NCBI RefSeq assembly: GCF_039530225.1
Contig: NZ_BAAAOH010000001.1
Coordinates: 1,116,001 to 1,180,000, forward strand
Source: Microbacterium pumilum
GTDB lineage: Bacteria > Actinomycetota > Actinomycetes > Actinomycetales > Microbacteriaceae
Reading direction: 5' to 3'
Length of the DNA: 64,000 bases
A model generated the notes under the pieces. It was given only the letters and a program-made list of their open reading frames with translations, was not told the origin of the DNA and searched no databases. The translations under genes and the position numbers were made by a program. Below, in pieces: positions 1-11,523 of this stretch; the first letter of the stretch is position 1, and the number at the start of each line of letters is the position of its first letter.

Positions 1-28
1 GTTCCACGTGCCATCGCGCTGCCACCCC

Positions 29-1003
29 TCATCCGTCTGCCGTCACAGGAAAGCGCGTCGGCAGCTGACTGTCCATGATGGCCCACAGCCGCTCCGCCGT
101 CTCGGAGTCGGCGAGATTGCGATACACCCGCTGCTGTCGCGGCGGCCCGCTGAGGTGCAACGGCCGCGACGGGCCGTAGAGCCCGCCGCCCACGGCATCC
201 GGCGCCGTCAGCGCATAGAGCGCGGTCGACGCGGCTTCGGCGGCGCTCTGCCCCAGCGCGCCGCGCTCCATGAGCGCCCTGGCTGCGCGGTTCCACCACT
301 GCGTCCCGTTGCGCAGAGCAGGCGGCCCGATGTTCGTCAGCGCGATGCCGGGGTGGCTCAGCGCGACGCGCAGGCCCCACCGAGCGAGCATGCAGCGGCG
401 ATGCAGCTCCACTCCGAAGAGCCCGAGCGCGATCTTCGACGACGCATACGCTCGCAGCGCCGAGTACCGGCGCTCACTCTGCAGATCGTCGAGGTCGATC
501 CCGAAGTGGTTCGCGGCGAGGCTGCACTGCAGAACGACGCGTGCGTCACCGGCGCGAAGAAGGGGGAGGATGCCGGCGGTCAGCGCAGCGTGCCCGAGGA
601 AGTTCGTCTGGAAATGGAGCTCGTACCCGTCCGCGCTGACGTGTCGCATCGGGTCCCCGAGAAGTACGATCCCCGCGTTCGCAACGAAGAGGTCGATCGG
701 TCGCCCTTCGGTCTCGAGTGTTCGAACGAGCCCGTCGACCGATGCGAAAGAGGCCAGGTCGAGGTCTCGAAGCTCCACGATCGAGCCTGGCGCGCTCTCA
801 CGGATGCGCTCCGCCGCTCCCTCCCCCTTGGCACGGTTTCGCACCGGCATCACCACCTCGGCGCCGGCCCTTGCGAGCGCTCTGGCGATCTCGAATCCGA
901 CGCCGTCGCTTGCACCGGTGACCAGCGCGACCGATCCGTTCAGTTCGGGCATCTGCACACCCCATCGAGCGAGTGCGGTCGGCGCTGCGGGATCGGAATG
1001 CAT
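29..1003 (-). CDS. SDR-family NAD(P)-dependent oxidoreductase
   Basis: A 324-residue short-chain dehydrogenase/reductase. The Rossmann glycine motif TGASDGVG follows an opening beta strand near residues 28-36, a VANAG motif is present, and the catalytic YASSK (YxxxK) lies in the second half. The long form and layout resemble the retinol dehydrogenase/WWOX-like SDR branch, but the substrate cannot be read from sequence. The ATG at 1003 is chosen because an AGGAG-like site sits about 8 bases upstream; a shorter start at 952 lacks a good ribosome site. It lies 70 bases downstream of the exporter gene on the same strand, so the two probably form an operon. Confidence 0.85.
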   Translation of the reverse strand: MHSDPAAPTALARWGVQMPELNGSVALVTGASDGVGFEIARALARAGAEVVMPVRNRAKGEGAAERIRESAPGSIVELRDLDLASFASVDGLVRTLETEGRPIDLFVANAGIVLLGDPMRHVSADGYELHFQTNFLGHAALTAGILPLLRAGDARVVLQCSLAANHFGIDLDDLQSERRYSALRAYASSKIALGLFGVELHRRCMLARWGLRVALSHPGIALTNIGPPALRNGTQWWNRAARALMERGALGQSAAEAASTALYALTAPDAVGGGLYGPSRPLHLSGPPRQQRVYRNLADSETAERLWAIMDSQLPTRFPVTADG

Positions 1004-1073
1004 CGGTTGGGTCTCCTCGGAACGGTCTGCGTCGAAGGAGCGCGCATCGGCGCGCGAGACGCTCGGCGACCCG

Positions 1074-2690
1074 TCAGGTCGTCTGGCCCGGGGCGGCTGT
1101 GTCGGTCGCGTGGTAGCCGGCCACGAGCGCGCTCTCCCTGTCCTTTCGCGGGAAGAAGATGAAGACGAGCGCCGCTCCGATGAGCACCGCGATCAGCCCC
1201 GCCGTGTACGCCCACTGATCGCCGGCCAGGAACGACTCCTTTGCCGCGGCCGTGATCTGGTCGGCGTACTGCGGATACTGCTTGGCGATCGCCTCGGCGC
1301 TGTCGAACGACTTCGTCAGCTCACTCTCCACCGAGCTCGAGACCGTCGTCGCATCCGCTGACGCCCCGATCGCAGCCGTGAACGCCGCCGCATAGCCGGC
1401 AGTCAGCAGAGCGCCGAAGATCGACTGCATGAGCGCTCCACCGAGGTCGCGCTGCAGGTCGGCGGTGGCTGACGCCATCCCGAGCCGTGTCGGGGGGACC
1501 GACCCGGTCAGCGAGTGCGCCGCTGGAGTCTGCGCGAATCCCACGCCGGCGCCGACGAGCGCATAGCCGAGACCGACCTGCCAATAGGCGGAGCCCTCGT
1601 GCCACAGCAGGAGCATGGTGAGGAAGCCGAGGAACACGAACCCGTAGCCCAGGAGCAGCGTCGTCCGTGAACCGGTTCGGTCCACCATCCGCGCCGACAC
1701 CGGTGCGATCAGCACCATGAGGATCGCGGCGGGCAGGATCGCGGCACCCGCCTGGATGGTCGTGTAGCCGAGCACGTTCTGCAGGAACTGCTGGCCGATG
1801 AACATGGCGCCCATGAGAGAGCCGAACACGATGATGCCCGCGACGGCCGCCACCCAGAACGGAGGCCGGGCTGCGATGTGCAGGTCGTACAGCGGATTGC
1901 GTGCCCGGCGCTGACGGATGACGAACACGACGGCTCCCGCGAGGGCGACGATGAGCAGCGTCACCGCCAGCGTCGTCGAGTCGGGAACGACGGCGAAGTT
2001 GATGGCGAGGATCAATGCGCCGACCATCACGATCGAGATGATCCCGCCGATGTTGTCGACCGCGGCCTTGGACTCGTTGATGTGCGCCGGAACGAACAGC
2101 AGCGCCAGGACGAAGGCGATCACCGCGAGCGGGACCGTCACCACGAAGACCGATCCCCAGTCGAGGGTCTCGAGCAGGTAGCCCGAGAGCAGGGGCCCGA
2201 GCGAGGCGACCGCGGCGCCGATCGCCGACCACAGGGCGATCGCACGGGTTCGACCGGCCCCGCGCCACAGCGCTGCGATCAGCGCGAGCGTGGTCGGATA
2301 GCACATGCCGCCGGCGATCCCGCCGAGCACCCGGGCGACGATCAGCACCTCGATCGAGGGCGCGAACGCCGCAAGGAGTCCGAACGGGATCGAGGCGAGG
2401 GCGCCGAGAAGCAGCATGAGCTTGCGACCGTACCGATCGCCCAGAGCGCCGAGATAGAGGACGGATGCCGCGAGCCCGAGGCTGTAGCCGACCGCGGTCA
2501 GATTCAGCTGGGTCTGCGATGCGTCGAACGCCGCCCCGATCGTCGGGAGTGCGACGTTCGCGACCGCGAGATTCAGGTTGGCGATGGCCGCCGCAAGGAT
2601 CAGGGCGAGGAGCACCAGTGGTGCGCGGGCCGGACTGTCGGTCGCTCGATCGGATGTCGCCGTAGCGGGAGGCGAGCCCATTTCAGCCAT
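1074..2690 (-). CDS. MFS transporter, DHA2 (14-TM) drug-exporter type
   Basis: About 538 residues, almost entirely hydrophobic, consistent with the 14 helices of the DHA2 branch of the major facilitator superfamily. The loop 2-3 signature GALGDRYGRK (motif A) is near residue 80, and the first helix leads into a NVALPTIGAAF segment typical of EmrB/QacA-like proton-coupled exporters. The substrate is unknown. A GTG six bases upstream (2696) is an alternative start. It is transcribed toward the SDR gene, with which it may form an operon. No TetR or MarR regulator is adjacent, which is unusual for such pumps. Confidence 0.88.
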   Translation of the reverse strand: MAEMGSPPATATSDRATDSPARAPLVLLALILAAAIANLNLAVANVALPTIGAAFDASQTQLNLTAVGYSLGLAASVLYLGALGDRYGRKLMLLLGALASIPFGLLAAFAPSIEVLIVARVLGGIAGGMCYPTTLALIAALWRGAGRTRAIALWSAIGAAVASLGPLLSGYLLETLDWGSVFVVTVPLAVIAFVLALLFVPAHINESKAAVDNIGGIISIVMVGALILAINFAVVPDSTTLAVTLLIVALAGAVVFVIRQRRARNPLYDLHIAARPPFWVAAVAGIIVFGSLMGAMFIGQQFLQNVLGYTTIQAGAAILPAAILMVLIAPVSARMVDRTGSRTTLLLGYGFVFLGFLTMLLLWHEGSAYWQVGLGYALVGAGVGFAQTPAAHSLTGSVPPTRLGMASATADLQRDLGGALMQSIFGALLTAGYAAAFTAAIGASADATTVSSSVESELTKSFDSAEAIAKQYPQYADQITAAAKESFLAGDQWAYTAGLIAVLIGAALVFIFFPRKDRESALVAGYHATDTAAPGQTT

Positions 2691-2713
2691 GCCCACACGC
2701 TAGTGGGACGGGC

Positions 2714-2753
2714 GAAAAAAGACCCCCCTTCCTGTAGAAGCCAGGAAGAAGGG
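2714..2753 (-). terminator. Rho-independent terminator after tRNA-Phe
   Basis: Read on the minus strand, the arms CTTCCTG and CAGGAAG (extended by imperfect G/C pairs) close a seven-base loop and are followed by a run of T residues (A-run at 2715-2720 on the plus strand). It lies just downstream of tRNA-Phe and should end the tRNA transcript before the exporter gene. Confidence 0.75.
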
Positions 2754-2757
2754 CCAG

Positions 2758-2830
2758 TGGCTCCGACGGGCGTCGATCCCGTGACCTCACGATTTTCAGT
2801 CGTGCGCTCTACCAACTGAGCTACAGAGCC
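2758..2830 (-). tRNA. tRNA-Phe (GAA)
   Basis: A 73-base cloverleaf on the minus strand. The acceptor GGCTCTG pairs with the sequence before discriminator A, the D-arm contains AGCTCAGTTGGTAGAGC, the anticodon loop CTGAAAA gives GAA, and the T-arm has the GATCGACGCC variant of the usual GTTCGA. CCA is not encoded. It is the last of three tRNA genes read in the same direction. Confidence 0.95.
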
Positions 2831-2861
2831 GCGCGGCATCCGGAGCTGCCACGTCCTAGAC

Positions 2862-2886
2862 GAAAGGCCCTCTCGAAAAAGGGCCC
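2862..2886 (-). terminator. Short hairpin between tRNA-Asp and tRNA-Phe
   Basis: On the minus strand GGCCCT and AGGGCC form a six-base stem around an eight-base loop, followed by TTTC. It may terminate or process the tRNA-Asp/Glu transcript upstream of tRNA-Phe. The T run is short, so termination may be partial and this could be a processing signal. Confidence 0.45.
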
Positions 2887-2898
2887 GTCGCTTCAGAG

Positions 2899-2972
2899 CG
2901 ACCCTGACGGGACTTGAACCCGCGACCTCCGCCGTGACAGGGCGGCACGCTAACCAACTGCGCTACAGGGCC
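2899..2972 (-). tRNA. tRNA-Asp (GTC)
   Basis: A 74-base cloverleaf on the minus strand: acceptor GGCCCTG pairs with CAGGGTC, discriminator G, anticodon loop CTGTCAC gives GTC, T-arm GGTTCAAGTCC. No encoded CCA. Located between the Glu and Phe tRNA genes. Confidence 0.95.
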
Positions 2973-3000
2973 ATGCTTATTCAATTATGTGCCGGAGTGG

Positions 3001-3073
3001 TGACCCCAACGGGATTCGAACCCGTGCTACCGCCGTGAAAGGGCGGCGTCCTAGGCCACTAAACGATGGGGCC
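3001..3073 (-). tRNA. tRNA-Glu (TTC)
   Basis: A 73-base cloverleaf on the minus strand: acceptor GGCCCCA pairs with TGGGGTC, discriminator A, anticodon loop CTTTCAC gives TTC, T-arm GGTTCGAATCC. First of the Glu-Asp-Phe cluster, a common actinobacterial arrangement. Confidence 0.95.
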
Positions 3074-3236
3074 GAGCAGAGCCCGGGGACTCACGCTTAC
3101 CGACGCTCAAGCATACGCAATCCCCGTCGGATCCGCCAATCGAGGGCGGGTCGCACGAGTCACGATATGGATGCTGATGAAACTGACATGGTGCGCTTCG
3201 AGCTCAAGAGGCGGAGTATTGATTCGGGAGGATCCG

Positions 3237-3264
3237 TTGCGCGTGTGACTGATGTTGCTAGTGT
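3237..3264 (+). promoter_or_regulatory. Possible sigma-70-like promoter for the M23 peptidase gene
   Basis: TTGCGC and TAGTGT separated by 16 bases lie 30-60 bases upstream of the GTG start at 3296, whose ribosome site GAGGGGAGG is strong. Assigned by eye only; no other regulatory element was recognised in the 220-base leader. Confidence 0.3.
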
Positions 3265-3295
3265 GAAGCTTGAATTGACGCGAGGGGAGGATTGA

Positions 3296-4690
3296 GTGGA
3301 GTCCGAACTGGCCATCGAAGACGAGTGCGATTGCGCGCCCAGTCCTCGTGAGCGCCGCCTGCTGTGGCCGGCGATGAGCCGACGCGGAGCGCTCGGTCTC
3401 GGCATCCTGGGCGTCACGACGTTCGGTGCGCTGAGCGCCGCCCTCATCCCGCCCGCGTTCGCCGCGGACTATCCGTCGTGGGACGACGTGGTCAAGGCCA
3501 AATCGAACCAGGCGGCCAAGCAGGCGCAGGTCGCCAAGATCCAGGGCCTCATCCAGAACCTCGCCGACGATGTCGCGGCGAAGCGCGCGGTTGCGCAGCA
3601 GACCTCCGACGAGTTCTACGTCGCCCAGCAGGCCTACTTCGATGCCGCCTTCCGCGCTGAGCAGTTGCAGAAGCAGGCGGACGAGGAAGCGGCGACGGCT
3701 CTGGATGCCGCCAACAAGGCAGGGCGCGTCGCTGCGCAGCTCTACCGCAACGGCGGAGACGACACCTCACTCGAGCTCTTCTTCTCGGGCTCGGCCGCGA
3801 CGGCCGACGATCTGCTCGCACGACTCGGCACGATGGACAAGCTCATCGAGCGCAACCACGATGTCTACTCCGAGGCCATCACTGCGCGCGACTCCGCCCA
3901 GGGCCTCAGCGACCAGGCTGTGGTCGCCCGCACCGAGCGCGACCGGCTGCAGCAAGAGGCCGAGGCCAAGATGATCGCGGCGCAGCAGGCCGCGGATGCC
4001 GCCCAGGCCGCCCTCGACGAGCAGCAGGTGCGCCAGTCCGAGCTCAAGGCCCAGCTCGCCGCTCTGCAGGACAACACCCGCAAGACGATCGCCGACTATA
4101 AGGAAGGCGAGCGCGTCCGCAAAGCCGCCGAGGCGAAAGCCCGGGCCGAGGCGGCAGCCAGGGCGAGGGCCGAGGCCGAGCGCATCGCACGCGAGCAGGC
4201 CGCTGCGGCCGCAGCCGGCGGCGGTGGCGGAGGTGGCGGCGGAGGCGGCGGTGGCGGAGGCGCGGTAGTCGGGACCGGCTGGGCGCGTCCGTCATCAGGA
4301 TGGCGCAGCTCGGGCTACGGTCCGCGCACCGTTCAGTGCGGCAACAGCTATTGCTCGAGCGGGTATCACTACGGCGTCGACCTCGCCGCCGGCTGCGGAG
4401 CGGGCATCTACGCCGCCTCGGCGGGAACCGTGGTGTACGCCGGATACAACGGCGGGTACGGCAACTACATCAAGATCGACCACGGCGGCGGCATAGGCAC
4501 GGGGTACGGGCACATCCGCCCGGGTGGGTTCTTCGTCGGCTACGGTCAGTGGGTCAACGCCGGTCAGCTCATCGGCAGCGAAGGCCGCACGGGCAACGCC
4601 TTCGGCTGCCACGTGCACTTCGAGACCTACGTCAACGGGTTCCCTGTCGACCCGGTGCCGTTCATGGGCGCGCGGGGCGTCTCGATCTGA
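3296..4690 (+). CDS. Secreted M23-family (LytM-type) peptidoglycan endopeptidase with coiled coil
   Basis: A 464-residue exported cell-wall hydrolase. A charged N-terminus is followed by SRRGALGLGILG and a hydrophobic run ending PPAFA, a signal peptide that could be Tat-type because of the twin arginines. Residues about 60-290 form an Ala/Glu/Gln-rich coiled coil, as in NlpD/EnvC-like or RipA-associated proteins. A pure polyglycine linker of about 15 residues then leads to the C-terminal LytM domain, whose zinc ligands are visible in HYGVDLA and HVHFE. The predicted role is cutting peptide cross-links during growth or division. The GTG start at 3296 follows the strong GAGGGGAGG. It is convergent with ppa. 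Confidence 0.9.
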   Translation: MESELAIEDECDCAPSPRERRLLWPAMSRRGALGLGILGVTTFGALSAALIPPAFAADYPSWDDVVKAKSNQAAKQAQVAKIQGLIQNLADDVAAKRAVAQQTSDEFYVAQQAYFDAAFRAEQLQKQADEEAATALDAANKAGRVAAQLYRNGGDDTSLELFFSGSAATADDLLARLGTMDKLIERNHDVYSEAITARDSAQGLSDQAVVARTERDRLQQEAEAKMIAAQQAADAAQAALDEQQVRQSELKAQLAALQDNTRKTIADYKEGERVRKAAEAKARAEAAARARAEAERIAREQAAAAAAGGGGGGGGGGGGGGGAVVGTGWARPSSGWRSSGYGPRTVQCGNSYCSSGYHYGVDLAAGCGAGIYAASAGTVVYAGYNGGYGNYIKIDHGGGIGTGYGHIRPGGFFVGYGQWVNAGQLIGSEGRTGNAFGCHVHFETYVNGFPVDPVPFMGARGVSI

Positions 4691-4720
4691 CGCACTCGCG
4701 CTTGCGGGAGCGGGTGTTCC

Positions 4721-5272
4721 CTAGGCGTTGGGGCCGGGCTCGGCGGTCCCGGGTGCTGCACCCTCGCCCTGAGTCGCGGTCTGGCCCTCGTGCTCCTCGA
4801 AGCGGTCGAAGGCCTCCGACACGAGTCGCTCGGCTTCGGCGGCATCCGCCCACTCGTCGACCTTGACCCACTTGTTGGGCTCGAGATCCTTGTAGTGCTC
4901 GAAGAAGTGCGTGATCTCGCTGCGCGTGTACTCGGGGATGTCGTTGACGTCCTGGATGTGCGCCCAGCGCGGGTCCTTGGCGAGCACCGCGACGACCTTG
5001 TCATCGCCGCCTGCCTCGTCGCTCATCTTGAGCACCCCGACCGGCCGCACCTTCGCCAGCACGCCGGGGGTCAGGTCGAAGTCGAGCAGCACCAGCACGT
5101 CGAGCGGATCGCCGTCCTCGCCCAGGGTGTTCTCGAAGAAGCCATAGTTCGTGGGGTACCCGAACGCGGTGTACAGGATGCGGTCGAGGAACACGCGGCC
5201 CGTACCGTGGTCGACCTCGTACTTGATGCGGCTGCCGCGGGGGATCTCGATGACGGCGTCGTACGCGCCCAT
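4721..5272 (-). CDS. ppa: Inorganic pyrophosphatase (family I)
   Basis: A 183-residue cytoplasmic soluble pyrophosphatase that hydrolyses PPi to two phosphates and drives biosynthetic reactions. The N-terminus [16 protein letters not shown] is the family hallmark, and the metal-binding signature [10 protein letters not shown] sits near residue 55. The C-terminal 20 residues are a low-complexity Gln/Gly/Pro-rich tail beyond the usual end of about 165 residues. It is the only minus-strand gene here, divergent from tilS across 119 bases that also carry a copy of the dispersed repeat. Confidence 0.96.
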   Translation of the reverse strand: MGAYDAVIEIPRGSRIKYEVDHGTGRVFLDRILYTAFGYPTNYGFFENTLGEDGDPLDVLVLLDFDLTPGVLAKVRPVGVLKMSDEAGGDDKVVAVLAKDPRWAHIQDVNDIPEYTRSEITHFFEHYKDLEPNKWVKVDEWADAAEAERLVSEAFDRFEEHEGQTATQGEGAAPGTAEPGPNA

Positions 5273-5300
5273 GGGAACTCCTTCGAAGAGACGGTGGATG

Positions 5301-5328
5301 CTTCGACTCGCTGCGCTCGCTCAGCACC
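5301..5328. repeat. Dispersed TTCGAC...GCTCAGC intergenic repeat copy
   Basis: The segment beginning CTTCGACTCGCTGCGC and ending CTCAGCACC is a variant of the repeat whose canonical palindromic form flanks ldh near 36,802. It lies in the short divergent ppa-tilS spacer. Confidence 0.55.
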
Positions 5329-5391
5329 GGTGGCGCGACCAGCCTAGCCGCCGCATCCCACCGCACTGATTCCTCCCGGTACCGTGAGCGG

Positions 5392-6468
5392 GTGGACGCA
5401 CATCGGCCGAGCCTCGACCCCGCCGTCGCGGAGGTGCGCCTCGCGGTGCGGCGGGCGCTCGCCGCGGTCCCGAGCGGATCGACCGTCCTGGTCGCGCTCT
5501 CCGGTGGTGCGGATTCGCTCGCGCTCACCGCGGCTACAGCCTTCGAGGCAGCCAAGCTCGGGCTGGCTGTCGCCTCGATCACCGTCGACCATGGGCTGCA
5601 GCCCGACTCGTCCGAGGTGGCGGAGACGGCGGCGCAGACAGCGACCAGCCTGGGCATCGCCGCCGTGGTCGCGCGCGTGAACGTCGGCGAGGACGGGGGT
5701 CCCGAGGGTGCGGCGCGCGCGGTGAGATACCGCGCGATCCGAGAGGCCGTAGCGGATGCCGGCGCCACCGCGGTGCTCGTGGGTCACACGCTCGACGACC
5801 AGGCCGAGACGGTGCTGCTCGGCCTGGCCCGCGGATCCGGCGGAGCGAGCCTGCAGGGCATGGCGGCGGCCGGCCCCCTGCCCGCGGAGGCTCCGGGCGA
5901 GGCGGCAGCGGCGTCCAGAGGGCGAGCGGGGACCGCTCTCGACGGCGTGCTGCTGCTGCGACCGCTGCTCGAGGTCCGGCGGGTGACGACGCGGGCTGCG
6001 TGCGTCGCCGAGGGCCTCGAGCCGTGGGATGACCCGCACAACGTGGACCCGCGCTTCACGCGCGTGCGCGTGCGCGAAACGGTTCTGCCGGTTCTCGAGG
6101 CCGAGCTCGGCCCGGGCATCGCCGAGGCGCTCGCCCGCACCGCCGCCCAGCTGCGCGAGGACGCCGAAGCGTTCGACGAGATGATCGAGGAGACGATCGA
6201 GGACATCGTCGAGCACGCGGAGGCGGGGATCTCGGTGTCGGTCGCCGCGCTCGCTGCGAATCCCGCGGCCCTTCGGCACCGGATCATCCGCCATGTCGTC
6301 GCCGCCGAGTTCGGCGAGAGCCTCACTCGCGTGCAGACCCTTGAAGTCGCACGGCTCGTCACGGACTGGTCGGGGCAGGGCCCGATCGACCTGTCCGCAT
6401 GCCGAGTCCGGCGCGTCGCGGGGCGGCTCGAGTTCACATCTCGCCATGCGCATCCGACTACGCTCTGA
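5392..6468 (+). CDS. tilS: tRNA(Ile)-lysidine synthetase
   Basis: A 358-residue N-type ATP pyrophosphatase that converts C34 of the tRNA-Ile CAT anticodon to lysidine so that it reads AUA. The PP-loop SGGADS is at residues 37-42, and later GHTLDDQAETVLL and the DDPHN segment match TilS. The protein lacks the long C-terminal domains of proteobacterial TilS, as is usual in actinobacteria. The GTG start at 5392 is supported by conservation downstream. It opens the tilS-hpt-ftsH block, ending two bases before the hpt start. Confidence 0.95.
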   Translation: MDAHRPSLDPAVAEVRLAVRRALAAVPSGSTVLVALSGGADSLALTAATAFEAAKLGLAVASITVDHGLQPDSSEVAETAAQTATSLGIAAVVARVNVGEDGGPEGAARAVRYRAIREAVADAGATAVLVGHTLDDQAETVLLGLARGSGGASLQGMAAAGPLPAEAPGEAAAASRGRAGTALDGVLLLRPLLEVRRVTTRAACVAEGLEPWDDPHNVDPRFTRVRVRETVLPVLEAELGPGIAEALARTAAQLREDAEAFDEMIEETIEDIVEHAEAGISVSVAALAANPAALRHRIIRHVVAAEFGESLTRVQTLEVARLVTDWSGQGPIDLSACRVRRVAGRLEFTSRHAHPTTL

Positions 6469-6470
6469 CC

Positions 6471-7022
<552 letters not shown>

Positions 7023-7035
7023 CGGGCGGTCGGCG

Positions 7036-7072
7036 CGTTTCGTCTCGTCGCTGCGCTCTTCGCTCGACGACC
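7036..7072. repeat. Degenerate dispersed repeat copy in the hpt-ftsH spacer
   Basis: The segment with TCTCGTCGCTGCGCTC and CGCTCGACGACC resembles the dispersed family seen near 5301, 36,802 and 43,482. It fills part of the 186-base hpt-ftsH gap. Confidence 0.4.
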
Positions 7073-7208
7073 GGGCGGTGCGTACGCCGTCGGCGAATAC
7101 GCAGGCAGGGCACAGAAACGCCGCGATACCCTGAATTCACCGTTGTCGGGGCAGCTTTGACCGCACGGACGGATCGCCGACGAAAAGGACCGAGCTCCAG
7201 CTCCCACC

Positions 7209-9215
<2,007 letters not shown>

Positions 9216-9225
9216 GCTCGGGCCC

Positions 9226-9816
9226 GTGGCCGTAGATCGTGAGCGCGTCGCCGCGCTGGTGCGGGAACTGCTCGAGGCGATCGGGGAAGACCCTGATCGG
9301 CCGGGCCTGCGGCTGACCCCTTCGCGGGTGGCGGACGCGTACGCGGAGTTCTTCGCCGGCGTGGGTGAGGATGCCGCAGCCCCCCTCGCGCACACCATCT
9401 CCGTCGCGCGCGGGCCTGCGCCCGAGACGCTGCCTTCGGGCGCGGTGATGCTGCGCGACATCCGATTCCGCTCGATGTGCGAGCACCACCTGCTGCCCTT
9501 CCGCGGCCACGCCCACATCGCGTATCTGCCGGGCGAGCAGGTCGTGGGGCTCGGCGCACTGCCCAAGCTCGTCGACGTGCTCGCGTCGCGCCCGCAGGTG
9601 CAGGAGCGGCTGGGTGAGCAGATCGCGGATGTCATCGCGTCGTCGCTCGACACCCGCGGCGTCCTCGTGGTGCTGGATGCGACGCACGAGTGCGTGACGA
9701 TGCGCGGCGGGCGGCAGACGGATGCCTCGACCGTCACGATCGCGGCCCGCGGTGACCTCGCCGAACCGGCGGCACGGGCAGAGCTGATGGCACTCCTCGG
9801 GGCGAGCCGCGGATGA
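9226..9816 (+). CDS. folE: GTP cyclohydrolase I
   Basis: A 196-residue enzyme converting GTP to 7,8-dihydroneopterin triphosphate, the first step of tetrahydrofolate synthesis. Zinc and active-site residues are visible in SMCEHHLLPFRGHAHIAY and in DATHECVTMRG. The GTG at 9226 is chosen because the family begins near this point (DRERVAALVRELLEAIGEDP); an open frame reaching back to 9109 would add an arginine-rich stretch overlapping ftsH. The stop overlaps the start of folP by four bases. Confidence 0.95.
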   Translation: MAVDRERVAALVRELLEAIGEDPDRPGLRLTPSRVADAYAEFFAGVGEDAAAPLAHTISVARGPAPETLPSGAVMLRDIRFRSMCEHHLLPFRGHAHIAYLPGEQVVGLGALPKLVDVLASRPQVQERLGEQIADVIASSLDTRGVLVVLDATHECVTMRGGRQTDASTVTIAARGDLAEPAARAELMALLGASRG

Positions 9817-10643
9817 GCACACTCATCATGGGGATCGTCAATGTGACCCCCGACTCATTCAGCGACGGCGGTCGGTACCTCGACGCGGATGCCGCCATCG
9901 CCCGAGGACTGCTGCTGCGCGCGCAGGGCGCCCACATCCTCGACGTGGGCGGCGAATCGACGCGACCGGGCGCGGAGCGCGTGCCGGTCGAGGTCGAGCA
10001 GGAGCGTGTGCTGCCGGTCGTGCAGGCGCTCGCCGCTGCGGGTGCGCTGGTGAGCGTCGACACCATGAACGCCTCCACGGCCGTTGCGGCGGTCGAGGCC
10101 GGTGCACGGATCGTGAACGATGTGTCGGGTGGCATCGCCGACCCGGACATGCTTTCCGCCGTCGCAGCGACGTCGGCGGATGTCGTGCTCGGGCATTGGC
10201 GAGGCCCATCTTCGGACATGTACGCGAGGGCGGAGTACGCGGATGTTGTCGCCGAGGTGCTCGGCGAGCTCACAGGGCGCGTCGAGGCTGCCGCGGGCGC
10301 GGGCATCCCTCCGGCCAGGGTCGTCGTCGATCCCGGCATCGGGTTCGGCAAGATCGGCGAGCAGAACTGGGCGACCCTGCGCGGGATCGAGCGCATCGGC
10401 GGGCTGGGTCATCGTGTGCTCATCGGCACGAGTCGCAAGCGGTTCCTCGCCGAGACATTGGAGCAGGATGACGCGATCGACGTCTCCGAACAGCGACGCG
10501 ATCTCGCGACCGCCGTCACGAGTGTTCTCGCCGCGCAGTCCGGCGCTTGGGCCGTGCGCGTCCACGACGTCACCGCGACGAGGGACGCACTGAAGATCGC
10601 GACGAGCTGGAAGGGGGAGGGTCGATGGACGAGATCACGCTGA
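9813..10643 (+). CDS. folP: Dihydropteroate synthase
   Basis: A 276-residue TIM-barrel enzyme joining p-aminobenzoate to 6-hydroxymethyl-dihydropterin diphosphate, the sulfonamide target. It opens with GIVNVTPDSFSDGG, followed by GGESTRPGA, VDTMNA, NDVSGG, VVDPGIGFGK and GTSRKRFL in the canonical order. The four-base overlap with folE and 19-base overlap with folB indicate translational coupling. Confidence 0.96.
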   Translation: MSTLIMGIVNVTPDSFSDGGRYLDADAAIARGLLLRAQGAHILDVGGESTRPGAERVPVEVEQERVLPVVQALAAAGALVSVDTMNASTAVAAVEAGARIVNDVSGGIADPDMLSAVAATSADVVLGHWRGPSSDMYARAEYADVVAEVLGELTGRVEAAAGAGIPPARVVVDPGIGFGKIGEQNWATLRGIERIGGLGHRVLIGTSRKRFLAETLEQDDAIDVSEQRRDLATAVTSVLAAQSGAWAVRVHDVTATRDALKIATSWKGEGRWTRSR

Positions 10644-10993
10644 CCGGGCTGCGCGTCTTCGGACGCCACGGCGTCTACGACGACGAACGGCGGATCGGCC
10701 AGGACTTCATCGTCGACTTCACCCTGGTGCTCGACCTGCGACCCGCAGCCGAGACGGATGACGTCGCAGACACCGTCCACTACGGCGAAGCAGCCGAGCG
10801 GGTGGCCGAGATCGTCGCGGGGGAGCCCGTGGACCTGCTCGAGACTCTGGCGGCGCGCATCGCCGAGGCCCTTCTCGCATACCCCCTGGTCGACCGGGTT
10901 CGAGTGACCGTGCACAAGCCGCAGGCGCCGATCCCGCTGCCGTTCGCCGATGTCGCTGTGACCGTCGAGCGCTCACGGACGGCGGATCGATGA
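10625..10993 (+). CDS. folB: Dihydroneopterin aldolase
   Basis: A 122-residue enzyme of the tunnelling fold that cleaves dihydroneopterin to 6-hydroxymethyl-dihydropterin and glycolaldehyde. The N-terminus ITLTGLRVFGRHGVYDDE and the later VHYGEAAERV segment match the family. The ATG at 10625 lies inside the end of folP, with a GGGGGAGGG ribosome site. The stop overlaps the folK start by four bases. Confidence 0.94.
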   Translation: MDEITLTGLRVFGRHGVYDDERRIGQDFIVDFTLVLDLRPAAETDDVADTVHYGEAAERVAEIVAGEPVDLLETLAARIAEALLAYPLVDRVRVTVHKPQAPIPLPFADVAVTVERSRTADR

Positions 10994-11523
10994 ATCGCCG
11001 TCTGGCTCAGGGCTTCACCGGCGACGTGGAGCGCCGGCATCCGGCCCCCGTTGAGGCCGTCGTCGCGCTCGGCTCGAACCTCGGCGACCGCGCGGCAACC
11101 CTCGCTGCCGCGATCGACGACCTCGCGCGGCTGCCCCTCGTCGACGCCGTCCGCGCATCCATCCCGACCGAGTCGGTCGCCGTGAAGCCCGATGGACCGG
11201 ATGTCTCCGCCCCGGCGTACCTCAACGGTGTCGCTCTCGTCACCACTCGGCTCGCCCCGACGGTACTGCTCACCTACCTGCAGGCGATCGAGGCGCGACA
11301 CGGTCGGCAGCGACAGGAGCGATGGGGCGACCGCACGCTCGACCTCGACCTCATCGCCTTCGGCGACATCCGCAGTGCCGACCCACGGCTCACGCTGCCG
11401 CATCCGCGTGCGTTCGAGCGCGATTTCGTGCTCGAACCGTGGCTCTCGCTCGACGCGGACGCCGAGCTGCCGGGCTCCGGTCGTGTCGATGCGCTGCTCG
11501 AACGACTGCGAGCCACCCTGTGA
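10990..11523 (+). CDS. folK: 2-amino-4-hydroxy-6-hydroxymethyldihydropteridine diphosphokinase
   Basis: A 177-residue HPPK that transfers pyrophosphate from ATP to 6-hydroxymethyl-dihydropterin. ALGSNLGDR near residue 28 and WGDRTLDLDLIAFGD near residue 115 are the family signatures, followed by LPHPRAFERDFVL. The N-terminus has about 20 extra residues before the conserved core. It completes the folE-P-B-K set and overlaps the next gene by four bases. Confidence 0.95.
   Translation: MNRRLAQGFTGDVERRHPAPVEAVVALGSNLGDRAATLAAAIDDLARLPLVDAVRASIPTESVAVKPDGPDVSAPAYLNGVALVTTRLAPTVLLTYLQAIEARHGRQRQERWGDRTLDLDLIAFGDIRSADPRLTLPHPRAFERDFVLEPWLSLDADAELPGSGRVDALLERLRATL

Noticed and set aside
3074..3295. 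c-di-AMP (ydaO) or other riboswitch before the M23 peptidase
   Set aside because: Such riboswitches precede some actinobacterial cell-wall hydrolases, but none of the conserved core motifs were found here.
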